From the NCBI RefSeq assembly GCF_036625195.1, contig NZ_JAZKUG010000001.1, forward strand, positions 4,154,001 through 4,218,000: DNA of 64,000 nt, in the 5' to 3' direction. The translations under genes and the position numbers were made by a program. Position 1 is the first letter of the stretch; every line of letters starts with the position of its first letter. Positions 41,084 through 50,613 of the stretch are shown here, piece by piece. This DNA is from Accumulibacter sp. Lineage in GTDB: Bacteria; Pseudomonadota; Gammaproteobacteria; Burkholderiales; Rhodocyclaceae. The notes under the pieces were generated by a model. That model did no database searches. It saw only the letters and a program-made list of their open reading frames with translations, and had not been told where the DNA came from.

Positions 41084-42246
41084 GCACCCTCATCAGTTTC
41101 CTTGGCAAGGGCGACCCGCGGAAGGGCTACCGTACTGCCACCTACCGCTTCGATTCGAATGTCGTGAAGACGGTGACCTTCTTCGGCCTCGCTCTGACCG
41201 ACTACCTGAAACCCGATCGCCTGATCCTGCTTGGTACGCCAAGCAGCATGTGGGAAAACTTCTTCGACCGGGACGGCATCGATCCCGAGGCCATGGAGCC
41301 TCTGATCGATGCCGTTGCCGCCGGGAGAGTCGATGACCGCCTGCTCGACCTGCCGTGCCGCCAACTCGCCGAACAGATCGGCATCCCGGTCGACTGCCTG
41401 CTGATTCCCTATGCCCGCGAAGAGACCGAGCAAGCCGCGATCCTGCGCCTGCTGGCCGGTGTCGTACAGCCCGGAGAACGTCTCTGCCTCGACGTCACAC
41501 ACGGCTTTCGCCACCTGCCAATGCTCGCACTGGTGGCAGCACGCTACTTGGCAAGAGTGGTTCGCGTCGAAGTCGAAGAAATCTATTACGGCGCGCTGGA
41601 GATGACGCCACCTGCGGGCGAAACGCCGGTGCTCAGGCTTCGCGGCTTGCTGGATATGCTCGACTGGGTCGACGCCCTGGCGACATACGACAAGGACGGT
41701 GACTACGGGGTCTTCGCACCACTGCTCGCCAAGGACGGTATGGCCGAGGGCCGCGCGGAGTTGCTGGCTACCGCGGCCTATTGCGAGCGCACCAGCAATC
41801 CCGAACTCGCGCGCGAGAATCTCCGGCGCGCTTTTCCTGCACTCGATACGCACGACGGGCCCCTTGCGAGACTGTTTCGCGAGACGCTCAAGGAGCGTAT
41901 CGGCTGGTTTCGCGGACTGACGCGCCACGACCGAGAACTCTCGCTCGCCGACGCGTACCTCAAGCGCAGTGACTATCTGCGGGCAACCACCTTCATGTAC
42001 GAGGCCTTTGTCACACGTGCCTGCTACACACAGAAATGTGATGACGCTGACGCTCAGAGCCGTGACGACGCCTTCAATCACGCGAGAAAGAAAACACCTG
42101 CAGTCGGACAGCTAAAGAACCTGCGCAATGCACTCGCACACGGTGTCCGGGCGCGTGGCGAACACTCAGACGAGACCGCCGAGACTATCGCTGACGAACA
42201 CAGCTTGCGCAACGTCCTGAAAAAGTTGCGCAATAAACTCTTCTAG
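41080..42246 (+). CDS. CARF-HEPN RNase, Csx1/Csx2 (TIGR02221) type
   Basis: A 388-residue accessory nuclease. The N-terminal CARF part starts MSTLISFLGKGDPRKGYRTA and contains LDVTHGFRHLPMLAL, typical of TM1812/Csx2-type proteins that bind cyclic oligoadenylates. The C-terminal HEPN domain has the catalytic R-X4-H motif (Arg349, His354 in LRNALAHG), so a cOA-activated ribonuclease is expected. It is coupled to the 30-codon ORF upstream and followed 1 bp later by cas6. Confidence 0.9.
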   Translation: MSTLISFLGKGDPRKGYRTATYRFDSNVVKTVTFFGLALTDYLKPDRLILLGTPSSMWENFFDRDGIDPEAMEPLIDAVAAGRVDDRLLDLPCRQLAEQIGIPVDCLLIPYAREETEQAAILRLLAGVVQPGERLCLDVTHGFRHLPMLALVAARYLARVVRVEVEEIYYGALEMTPPAGETPVLRLRGLLDMLDWVDALATYDKDGDYGVFAPLLAKDGMAEGRAELLATAAYCERTSNPELARENLRRAFPALDTHDGPLARLFRETLKERIGWFRGLTRHDRELSLADAYLKRSDYLRATTFMYEAFVTRACYTQKCDDADAQSRDDAFNHARKKTPAVGQLKNLRNALAHGVRARGEHSDETAETIADEHSLRNVLKKLRNKLF

Positions 42247-42247
42247 C

Positions 42248-43369
42248 ATGCGAGAACGAACTCACAGCATGAACCTCGACCCCCCGACCCTCACAGGTGC
42301 AAGTCAGCGACCCAGCAACCGTGCGCCCCTCGATGCCGCGGCCGTCACGAACCGCGGCGACACCTTCCCCGTCGCCCGCTACCGCCTGGAGTTCCGGGCG
42401 AAGCAGCCGATTCGCCTGCCCGACTACGCTGGCTCGATGCTGCGCGGCGCCTTCGGCCACGCCCTGCGCCAGCTCGCCTGTATGACGCGCCAAAAGGAAT
42501 GCACCGGCTGTCCGCTGGTCGATGGATGCCCTTATCCGGCCATTTTCGCCCCCGTGCCACGGGCGACGCATGCCTTGCAGAACTTCAACCGGATTCCCGT
42601 GCCGCAGGTCATCGAGCCCCCCGCCTGGGGCGCCAGGGTGCTGACTGCCGGCGAGACGCTGACTTTTCACCAGGTGTTGGTCGGACGAGCGCGTCAGGAG
42701 CTGCCGCTGATCGTCCTTGCCTGGCGGCGCGCGCTTGCTCGCGGCATCGGTGCCGGCGACGGCACCGGCGAACTGATTCGCGTCGTCCACTGCGGCGAGA
42801 ACGACGAGACTGAAATCCATCGTCCCGAGGTCGGAACCATCGCTGACCACATGCAGGAGATCGCGCTGCGGGCACCATCAGACGCCCGACTCGCCGAAGC
42901 GACCCTCCACATCCTCACTCCCCTGCGCCTGCAACACAACGGCCAAGCCCTGCCGCCGGCGAAACTGCAGCCGCGGACTCTGCTGCTGGCGCTCGCCCGG
43001 CGGGCAAACCTGCTCGCCGAGTTCCACGCGGACGGACCGCTGATCGACGACTTCGCGGCACTGAGCGACGCCGCCGCGCGGGTTGGCGATGAGCGGAACG
43101 TCTGCTGGCGTGACTGGAAACGCTACTCGTCGCGACAGCAGCGCGAAATGTGTCTGGGCGGAGTCGTCGGCACCTGGCGACTGCAAGGCCCGCTCGCTCC
43201 CTTCGCCGCCCTCCTCCGCCTGGGTCAGTGGCTGCACGTGGGCAAGGAAACCACCTTCGGTCTCGGTCAATACACTCTCGGCGGGTGCGCTCCGCGAGAC
43301 ATCTGCGCCGATAGCGGGAGAAACCGTGAACGCAACGCCCAACTCCTTGAAAGGAATGAACTAAACTGA
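42248..43369 (+). CDS. cas6: CRISPR RNA endonuclease Cas6
   Basis: A 373-residue RAMP endoribonuclease that cuts pre-crRNA within each repeat. PIRLPDYAGSMLRGAFGHAL starts the first ferredoxin-like fold; a Cys cluster CTGCPLVDGCPY is common in this Cas6 branch (PF10040). The C-terminal Gly-rich loop is HVGKETTFGLGQYTLGG. It starts 1 bp after the csx stop; an alternative ATG is seven codons in. It ends only 8 bp before the first repeat of the array. Confidence 0.9.
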   Translation: MRERTHSMNLDPPTLTGASQRPSNRAPLDAAAVTNRGDTFPVARYRLEFRAKQPIRLPDYAGSMLRGAFGHALRQLACMTRQKECTGCPLVDGCPYPAIFAPVPRATHALQNFNRIPVPQVIEPPAWGARVLTAGETLTFHQVLVGRARQELPLIVLAWRRALARGIGAGDGTGELIRVVHCGENDETEIHRPEVGTIADHMQEIALRAPSDARLAEATLHILTPLRLQHNGQALPPAKLQPRTLLLALARRANLLAEFHADGPLIDDFAALSDAAARVGDERNVCWRDWKRYSSRQQREMCLGGVVGTWRLQGPLAPFAALLRLGQWLHVGKETTFGLGQYTLGGCAPRDICADSGRNRERNAQLLERNELN

Positions 43370-43377
43370 CAGGCGCG

Positions 43378-46300
43378 GTCAGTAAGTAGCCCTGAAAACA
43401 AAGGGATTGAGACTCGGGCCTGTACTCGATGCCGCTGTCTGCGCCGTCAGTAAGTAGCCCTGAAAACAAAGGGATTGAGACCTCATGGCAGCAGCCTTAC
43501 TACGACGTCGATCGCCGTCAGTAAGTAGCCCTGAAAACAAAGGGATTGAGACTGAGATCCAGCAATTCGGAGTCTGGCCGATAACTGCGTCAGTAAGTAG
43601 CCCTGAAAACAAAGGGATTGAGACTTCCCCATTCAAACCGAAGAATTCAATCGTTGGGCGTCAGTAAGTAGCCCTGAAAACAAAGGGATTGAGACTTGTT
43701 CGGAGTTGTCTGGGTTCAAGGGGCAATCGGTCAGTAAGTAGCCCTGAAAACAAAGGGATTGAGACTTCGCCGGCCATGCTCGAAACAGGGAAGTCCTCGG
43801 TCAGTAAGTAGCCCTGAAAACAAAGGGATTGAGACTGCGTTGTTGTCGTTCGCCATTCTTGACCGCCGCGTCAGTAAGTAGCCCTGAAAACAAAGGGATT
43901 GAGACACTGCTCGATGATTCTTTTCATTGCCGCCTTGTTGTCAGTAAGTAGCCCTGAAAACAAAGGGATTGAGACTGAGATTATGTTTGCCAGCCGACCA
44001 TTTCTGGCGTCAGTAAGTAGCCCTGAAAACAAAGGGATTGAGACCAAACCAACGATTGCCATTTAAATGCTTACCAGTCAGTAAGTAGCCCTGAAAACAA
44101 AGGGATTGAGACACATGTTTCTGGGGATGACCAAAATTCACAAGTGTGTCAGTAAGTAGCCCTGAAAACAAAGGGATTGAGACACCAATCGGCTTGTCAG
44201 TGTTGCCCTGACTGTGTCAGTAAGTAGCCCTGAAAACAAAGGGATTGAGACGTGAATTGGCGGTCCATCACAAATCATCCGTCGCGGTCAGTAAGTAGCC
44301 CTGAAAACAAAGGGATTGAGACTGAATCCGGGAATCCGGATAAGGATATAATCGAAGGTCAGTAAGTAGCCCTGAAAACAAAGGGATTGAGACAAAGCCA
44401 ATTGGCGCTTGCTGCGCCAAGCCAAGAACGGTCAGTAAGTAGCCCTGAAAACAAAGGGATTGAGACGATTTGATGGTCATTGGCTACGAAATTCGACCTA
44501 GTCAGTAAGTAGCCCTGAAAACAAAGGGATTGAGACCTTGACTGACGCGGCGGAGATCGTGCTGTCCGCGCGTCAGTAAGTAGCCCTGAAAACAAAGGGA
44601 TTGAGACCTTGCCTCGCTTGATGGCACGCTCGAAGGCATCGTGTCAGTAAGTAGCCCTGAAAACAAAGGGATTGAGACCGCATATCAGGCTGCCTCGTCA
44701 GCAGCGGGGTCAGTAAGTAGCCCTGAAAACAAAGGGATTGAGACATGGGGCGAGGTGCGCGAACCTTGGCGGGTTCGCTGTCAGTAAGTAGCCCTGAAAA
44801 CAAAGGGATTGAGACTCAGCATGTCGTTCTCCCGTTGTTGATGGTTGCCGTCAGTAAGTAGCCCTGAAAACAAACGGATTGAGACCGCCGACCACATCGC
44901 TGACGTTCGCCATAGCGGTCAGTAAGTAGCCCTGAAAACAAAGGGATTGAGACCTTGCTAACCTCGACGGCCGCGGCATTGGCGCTGGTCAGTAAGTAGC
45001 CCTGAAAACAAAGGGATTGAGACATCGGGCGTCGTCCCGTGCTATCCGACGACAGGGTCAGTAAGTAGCCCTGAAAACAAAGGGATTGAGACCCATTTTC
45101 AATCCTCCAGTTGTCGCTGCAACATGGTCAGTAAGTAGCCCTGAAAACAAAGGGATTGAGACTGCGGGAGATCGTCTCAACTGAAACCCCGAAACGTCAG
45201 TAAGTAGCCCTGAAAACAAAGGGATTGAGACCTCTGCGAGATGTACAATGAACTCATCGTGAAACGTCAGTAAGTAGCCCTGAAAACAAAGGGATTGAGA
45301 CCCGGCGTTACCAACTGGTACGTGACTGCCGTAAGTCAGTAAGTAGCCCTGAAAACAAAGGGATTGAGACACCTCGCGAGTACCGATGATCTTGAAAATC
45401 ATCAGTCAGTAAGTAGCCCTGAAAACAAAGGGATTGAGACATGATCACGTGTTTCACAGATACGGATCCTCATGTCAGTAAGTAGCCCTGAAAACAAAGG
45501 GATTGAGACAGCCTTTCGGCAAGCCATTGCGCGCGCATGTGCGGTCAGTAAGTAGCCCTGAAAACAAAGGGATTGAGACGCTGCAAGCTGCCGCTGCAAA
45601 TCGGCGATAATCGTCAGTAAGTAGCCCTGAAAACAAAGGGATTGAGACCAGGAAGTCATCACCCTCGACATCCACAGAAGCGGTCAGTAAGCAGCCCTGA
45701 AAACAAAGGGATTGAGACTGTGGAAGTTTCCCTTTCGGATATTTTCTCTCATGTCAGTAAGCAGCCCTGAAAACAAAGGGATTGAGACTGTGGAAGTTTC
45801 CCTTTCGGATATTTTCTCTCATGTCAGTAAGCAGCCCTGAAAACAAAGGGATTGAGACGGCCGCGGCCGCTTTGGCCTCGTCGGACTGCGGGTCAGTAAG
45901 CAGCCCTGAAAACAAAGGGATTGAGACCGGCCTTGGCGCCCCACTTGTCGCGGGCGACTGTCAGTAAGCAGCCCTGAAAACAAAGGGATTGAGACGTTTG
46001 GCTTCGGCAGCACTGCCACTGGTTAGGCCAGGTCAGTAAGCAGCCCTGAAAACAAAGGGATTGAGACGTTTGGCTTCGGCAGCACTGCCACTGGTTAGGC
46101 CAGGTCAGTAAGCAGCCCTGAAAACAAAGGGATTGAGACCTGCCATGCATTGCGTGCCTTGTCGCGCAACATCTGTCAGTAAGCAGCCCTGAAAACAAAG
46201 GGATTGAGACCCCGCGCCTTAGCCTCGACGGTCGTGGCATCGGTGTCAGTAAGCAGCCCTGAAAACAAAGGGATTGAGACGAAGTAGGGAAGGCTGGTTA

Positions 46301-46836
46301 TCTCGTGGTCATTGTCAGTAAGCAGCCCTGAAAACAAAGGGATTGAGACTTGCTCTGCGCGGCTACATCATCAAGGTCAAGCTGTCAGTAAGCAGCCCTG
46401 AAAACAAAGGGATTGAGACAAGTTCGGCTGGATCAGGTATGCGTTCGAGTAGGTCAGTAAGCAGCCCTGAAAACAAAGGGATTGAGACAGATACGGTTTG
46501 CCCGGTTTATCCAGTCCTGCTGTCAGTAAGCAGCCCTGAAAACAAAGGGATTGCGACTTCCAGCGATGAAGCGCCCCTCAGCATGCCGGCGTCAGTAAGC
46601 AGCCCTGAAAACAAAGGGATTGAGACGGTGCAGGCTTGCCCTTTGCTGCGCCGGCCTGGGTCAGTAAGCAGCCCTGAAAACAAAGGGATTGAGACTGGCT
46701 CTTGATGTCCTGGGCCAGGATGTTCAAGGGTCAGTAAGCAGCCCTGAAAACAAAGGGATTGAGACCTGGATTTCCATGTCCGCTATCACTTGCAGTATGG
46801 GTCAGTAAGCAGCCCCCAAGACAAGGGGATTGAGAC
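43378..46836 (+). CRISPR. CRISPR array, 50 repeats of 36 bp / 49 spacers
   Basis: The repeat starts GTCAGTAAGTAGCCC and ends GGGATTGAGAC (36 bp; spacers mostly 32-37 bp). The 3' end ATTGAGAC resembles the 8-base crRNA handle of type III systems, so transcription runs rightward. Repeats 1-33 carry GTAG, repeats 34-49 carry GCAG at the same place. The last repeat (46801-46836) is degenerate, marking the trailer end. Repeat 22 and repeat 46 each have one base change. Spacers 34/35 (45719-45752, 45789-45822) are identical, as are 38/39 (45996-46031, 46068-46103). Spacers 23 and 41 are related. No separate leader is visible between cas6 and the first repeat. Confidence 0.98.
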
Positions 46837-47141
46837 GGTTTATCAAAGCAAGGAAATCGGGCACGAAGTTTGCCAACCGGGAGGCGGGTCAAGGGCGGGC
46901 GCCAGCCCCGCGTAGCGAGCCCTTGACGTAACAGAGCACAGCGGGTACGCCGAGGCATGGCTGGGAACGCGGCATCTTCGGCGCTTACAGCCATGCAGAC
47001 AGGCTCCTTTCTCCGCCAGATCTGTGCGCTTTCGCACCGCCAGCAACACCTGCCCGCCTACACCATCCCGGTGATGGAAAATCATCCAGATCATCGCTGC
47101 ACCTTACCGGCAGATGGCATGGAGAGCCGCGAGTTGATACC
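46837..47141. other. Region after the array, no gene seen
   Basis: About 300 bp without a supportable gene or RNA. It is GC-rich with short frames of no recognised similarity and no AT-rich leader-like stretch. Confidence 0.5.
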
Positions 47142-47277
47142 ATGAGGCCCGCCGCTTGGACCACAGACCAGTTCGTCGAACAAGCAACGATCCGACTGTT
47201 TGCGGCGCCGGCGCTGCCAGGTGCTGCCGCCCCTGCTCTCCGGCCGGATCGACGTGGAGGCCATCGACCATGCCTGA
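47142..47277 (+). pseudogene. Remnants of HsdR start and HsdS end
   Basis: The frame from the ATG at 47142 (AAWTTDQFVEQATIRLF) matches the first residues of type I restriction subunits HsdR. The last bases (VLPPLLSGRIDVEAIDHA, stop at 47277) resemble the C-terminal end of HsdS, in a different frame. The two are joined without the rest of either gene. The end overlaps the DUF1016 start. Confidence 0.5.
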
Positions 47278-48373
47278 CATTGCTCTACTCCCCACGGACT
47301 ACACCGCGTTGCTGACCGACATCCGGCAGCGCGTGCGCCACGCGCAGACCCGCGCCGTGATGGCGGTGAATGCGGAACTGATCCGCCTGTACTGGGAGAT
47401 CGGCGCCTTGATCGCCGAGCGACAGAAGCAAGAGGGCTGGGGCGCAGCGGTGATCCCCCGTCTGGCACGTGACCTGCACAACGAACTACCGGAAGAAAAG
47501 GGCTTTTCCGAGCGCAACATCAACCGGATGCTGGCGTTCCATCGCGCTTACCCGCATCTGGGACAGGTGCCACAGGCTGTGGCACAAACTGCAGCGCCGG
47601 AAAAAGGGCCACAGCCTGTGGCACTCTTTCCGCCGGAACTGCTGCTTTCGCTCCCCTGGGGACATCACGCCGAGTTGATGGCCAAGGTCAAGGACCCCGC
47701 AACCCGGCAGTGGTACATGCAAGCCGCCGTCCAATACGGTTGGAGCCGAAACATCCTGATGATGCAGGTGGAGACTTCTGCCCACCTGCGACAGGGAAGG
47801 GCAACCAGCAATTTCGCTGCTCGTCTGCCGCCCCCGGGATCCGACATGGCGCAGCAGACCCTGAAGGACCCTTACATCTTTGACTTCCTGACCTTGGCCG
47901 ATACGTTCCAGGAAAGGGAACTGGAAACGGGGCTGGTGGCCCATCTGGAGAAGTTCCTGCTCGAGCTGGGACAGGGCTTCGCCTTTGTCGGGCGCCAATA
48001 CCACCTGCACCTGGGCGGGGACGATTTCTACATCGACCTGCTCTTCTACCACCTGAAGCTGCGCTGTTATGTGGTGATCGACCTCAAGCGTGGCGCCTTC
48101 AAGCCCGAGTACGCGGGCAAGATCAACTTCTATTGCAACGTGGTCGATGACCGCCTGCGGCATGCCAGCGATGCCCCCACCATTGGCCTGATCCTGTGCC
48201 AGCTGCCCAACCGGGTGCTGGCCGAATATGCGCTGCGTGGCATGGACAAGCCGATCGGCGTCTCGACCTTTGAGCTGACGCGCGCGCTGCCCGCCGACCT
48301 GCAGAGCAGCCTGCCCAGCATCGAGGCCATCGAGCAGGCCCTGGCCGATGAGGTGGGTGAGGAAGACGCATGA
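47270..48373 (+). CDS. DUF1016-family PD-(D/E)XK nuclease (YhcG-like)
   Basis: A 367-residue protein. The N-terminal DUF1016 domain has TRAVMAVNAELIRLYWEIGA and FSERNINRMLAFHRAYP. The C-terminal PD-(D/E)XK nuclease core is LGGDDFYIDLLFYHLKLRCY, then VVIDLKRGAF, followed by GKINFYCNVVDD and PTIGLILCQ. Such proteins often sit in type I restriction-modification loci and may act as DNA nucleases or recombination factors. The ATG at 47270 lies inside the HsdS relic, as expected of a gene that was part of an hsd operon. Its stop overlaps an HsdR-like start at 48370. Confidence 0.88.
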   Translation: MPDIALLPTDYTALLTDIRQRVRHAQTRAVMAVNAELIRLYWEIGALIAERQKQEGWGAAVIPRLARDLHNELPEEKGFSERNINRMLAFHRAYPHLGQVPQAVAQTAAPEKGPQPVALFPPELLLSLPWGHHAELMAKVKDPATRQWYMQAAVQYGWSRNILMMQVETSAHLRQGRATSNFAARLPPPGSDMAQQTLKDPYIFDFLTLADTFQERELETGLVAHLEKFLLELGQGFAFVGRQYHLHLGGDDFYIDLLFYHLKLRCYVVIDLKRGAFKPEYAGKINFYCNVVDDRLRHASDAPTIGLILCQLPNRVLAEYALRGMDKPIGVSTFELTRALPADLQSSLPSIEAIEQALADEVGEEDA

Positions 48374-48587
48374 GCCCCCACGCCTGGAGCGAAGACCAGC
48401 TCGTCGAGCGCGGCAGAAGTCGGCAGCGTGCTCGTCGCTGAAGCTGGCGCTCGAAGACATCCTCGACAGCGGACTGCCCAGCGCCTACGAGCCGGAGCTG
48501 TAGGGGCAGACGTGCACGGCACTCTTCGAACGTGTGTACGAACGCCACCCGGAGCGCAATGCCGGCGCCTACGCCGGGACGGGCTGA
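48370..48587 (+). pseudogene. HsdR relic: start fused to C-terminal end
   Basis: The ATG at 48370 (ATGA overlap with the DUF1016 stop) starts SPHAWSEDQLVERG, an HsdR N-terminus, and stops within about 25 codons. A second segment reads SLKLALEDILDSGLPSAYEP, then an in-frame stop, then CTALFERVYERHPERNAGAY, the usual C-terminal end of HsdR. About 900 codons of the helicase part are missing, so this is a deletion remnant. Confidence 0.65.
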
Positions 48588-48769
48588 GTACTCGGGCAGG
48601 CGGGCGGGCAACCGGCTGCGGTGGACGGTCCGCCGCTGAAACGGATGACCGGGTTGGTGGCCGGGCGATGAATCTGCGAATGCGCTCGTAGCTGGCCGAT
48701 CGACCACTCGTCCCATTCCGGATCATCCCGCAGAACATCGACCAGCACATTGCCATCAACCAGCAGCAT
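48569..48769 (-). pseudogene. VapC-like PIN toxin, truncated
   Basis: The reverse strand starts MLLVDGNVLVDVLRDDPEWD with WSIGQLRAHSQIHRPATNPVI, a standard PIN-domain beginning with the first acidic residue (Asp5). After NPVI the similarity ends and the frame runs into the HsdR relic. The PIN catalytic residues further on are absent, so the toxin is dead. It overlaps the VapB stop by 1 bp. Confidence 0.75.
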
Positions 48770-49008
48770 CAGTCCTCGCCGCGCAACAGAGCCATCAATT
48801 CGTCGGTGCGCCACTTCACGTCGGCCTTGCCGCGTGCTGCGTCGAAACGATCCGGCTTGCGGCCGGACCGCTCATCCATCTTGTGCATGAGCAGCTCGCC
48901 GTCCTTGTTGACGGCGAATTCGACCGATGATCGGGGCGCCAGGTTGAGCGCGTCGCGGGTCCGCTTTGGGATGGTGACCCGCCCCTTGCTGCCGAGAGTC
49001 TTCGCCAT
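48769..49008 (-). CDS. VapB/AbrB-type antitoxin
   Basis: A 79-residue protein with the swapped-hairpin AbrB DNA-binding start TLGSKGRVTIPKRTRDALNL and a C-terminal toxin-binding tail. It would bind the VapC toxin and repress its own promoter. Its toxin is truncated, so the antitoxin is now an orphan. An AGGAGG site precedes the ATG. Confidence 0.87.
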   Translation of the reverse strand: MAKTLGSKGRVTIPKRTRDALNLAPRSSVEFAVNKDGELLMHKMDERSGRKPDRFDAARGKADVKWRTDELMALLRGED

Positions 49009-49284
49009 GATGCCTCCTTCGGATTGCGGCCTGCATCATCGTAATACCTCGCAGGGATGCCTGCCACCGGCGCTGATTGGATCCGATCCGGCCTGCTTTC
49101 CTGATCGTACGGCGTGTTCATGGTGGCGTCGTCAGTCTGCCCCCAGCCTGTCGTGGCATGCGGCGCGCCCGGATTTCGCCGCCCAGGCGATGGCCGCCAG
49201 CCGGACGGAAGCGGGGCCACTTCGTTGCCGCTTGGCAAGCTTGCCGACGCGGACATCCGGCCTTTCGCAGGCTATCGTCGCACC

Positions 49285-49572
49285 ATGAACGATGCGGCAC
49301 GAACCCTCTACCTGGTCTGTTACGACGTCTGCGACTCGGCGGTGCGTCGTCGCGTGCAGAAGTACCTGACTGGGTTCAAGGTCGGCGGCCAGAAGTCCTT
49401 CTTCGAGTGCTGGCTGACCGCCGCGGAGTTGCGCGAGGTGCGGGCGACCCTGGCCGACCTGATCGACCTGGCCGAAGACCGCGCGCACATCTTCCAGCTC
49501 GACCCGCGCATGCAGCGCACCCTGCTGGGGCGAGCGACCGAAGCGGTGACGGATGTCTTCCTGATCGTCTGA
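49285..49572 (+). CDS. cas2: Cas2 (first of two)
   Basis: A 95-residue Cas2 protein. The ferredoxin-like start is TLYLVCYDVCDSAVRRRVQK with the conserved Asp in YDV, then SFFECWLTAAEL and AHIFQLDPR. Cas2 bridges two Cas1 dimers in spacer integration. The ATG at 49285 fits Cas2 length; the open frame upstream is longer but not family-like. It is 15 bp before cas1. Confidence 0.9.
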   Translation: MNDAARTLYLVCYDVCDSAVRRRVQKYLTGFKVGGQKSFFECWLTAAELREVRATLADLIDLAEDRAHIFQLDPRMQRTLLGRATEAVTDVFLIV

Positions 49573-49587
49573 ACGAGGAACGATGCA

Positions 49588-50613
49588 ATGACGAGTCTCT
49601 ATGTAGACCGGCGTGGAATCACCCTGAAGGCCGACGGCGAGGCGCTGGTCTTCTACGAGAACGGTGAGCGCGTCGGTACGGTGCCGCTGGCGCCACTGTC
49701 GCGCGTCTTCATGCGCGGCGACGTCACGCTCTCCTCGGCGCTGCTCGGCAAGCTCGGCGAACGGGGAATCGGCGTGGTGGTGCTCTCCGGCCGCAAGGCG
49801 GTGCCGACGATGCTCCTCGGCCGGCCGCACAACGATGCGGCGCGGCGGGTGGCGCAGTACCGGCAGTCCCTCGACGCCGATTTCTGTCTGCGTTTCTCGC
49901 GCGCCATCGTCGAAGCGAAGCTGCGCGCACAGGCAGCCTTTCTCGACGAGCGCCGCGAGAGCGAGTTGCGCTCCCGCTATCTGCTGACCCTCTCGCTGCG
50001 TCGTGTGAACGGCAGCATCGCGGCAATCGACGCGCAAACGCGGATCGCCTCGTTGCGCGGACTCGAAGGTGCCGCGGCAGCGGCGTACTTCGAAGGCTTC
50101 GGCGACCTGCTGCCGAATCGCCTGAACTTCAGCGGACGCAACCGCCGGCCGCCCCGCGACCCGGTGAACGCGGTGCTCTCCCTCGGCTATACGCTGCTGC
50201 ATGCGGAGGCGGTGCTGGCGCTCTACGGTTCCGGGCTCGACCCCTTCGTCGGCTTCTACCACACCCTCGACTTCGCCCGCGAGTCGCTCGCTTGCGATCT
50301 GGTCGAACCGCTGCGGGTGGAAATCGACAAGCACGTCCTGATGCTCTTCCGCAGCGAGAAACTGCGGCCAGAGGACTTCAGCCACAGCGAACTGGGCTGC
50401 CTGCTCGGCAAGGCCGGCCGGGCGCGCTTCTACGCCGAATGGGAGCAACTCGCGGCGCGCCTGCGCAAGCTGCTCGCCGAGAACGTCGCCGACGTCGCCA
50501 ATGCGATCGGTCTGGCGGCCGCTCCGGTCTCCGACTCGGCCGACGATGGGAGCGACGGCGCCGAAGTGGCCAGCAGCGAGCTCGACGCGGGTGGCAACGG
50601 CGATGGGTTCTGA
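49588..50613 (+). CDS. cas1: Cas1 integrase
   Basis: A 341-residue spacer integrase. The N-terminal beta-domain (SLYVDRRGITLKADGEALVF, then RVFMRGDVTLSSALL) is followed by the helical catalytic domain with AAAAYFEGFGDLLPNRLNF, YTLLHAEAVLALYGSGLDPF, GFYHTLDFARESLACDLVEP. The metal-binding Glu, His and Asp of the family lie in these last blocks. The last about 30 residues are an acidic Asp/Ser/Gly tail not usual for Cas1. It is flanked by two different cas2 genes and overlaps the second by 11 bp. Confidence 0.96.
   Translation: MTSLYVDRRGITLKADGEALVFYENGERVGTVPLAPLSRVFMRGDVTLSSALLGKLGERGIGVVVLSGRKAVPTMLLGRPHNDAARRVAQYRQSLDADFCLRFSRAIVEAKLRAQAAFLDERRESELRSRYLLTLSLRRVNGSIAAIDAQTRIASLRGLEGAAAAAYFEGFGDLLPNRLNFSGRNRRPPRDPVNAVLSLGYTLLHAEAVLALYGSGLDPFVGFYHTLDFARESLACDLVEPLRVEIDKHVLMLFRSEKLRPEDFSHSELGCLLGKAGRARFYAEWEQLAARLRKLLAENVADVANAIGLAAAPVSDSADDGSDGAEVASSELDAGGNGDGF

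Noticed and set aside
43378..46836. Small ORFs in the array with repeated peptides such as SQSLCFQGYLLT and VSSPENKGIET
   Set aside because: They are translations of the CRISPR repeat, not proteins.
46837..47141. A leader at the right end of the array
   Set aside because: The last repeat is degenerate, the region is not AT-rich, and the repeat orientation points to transcription from the cas6 side.
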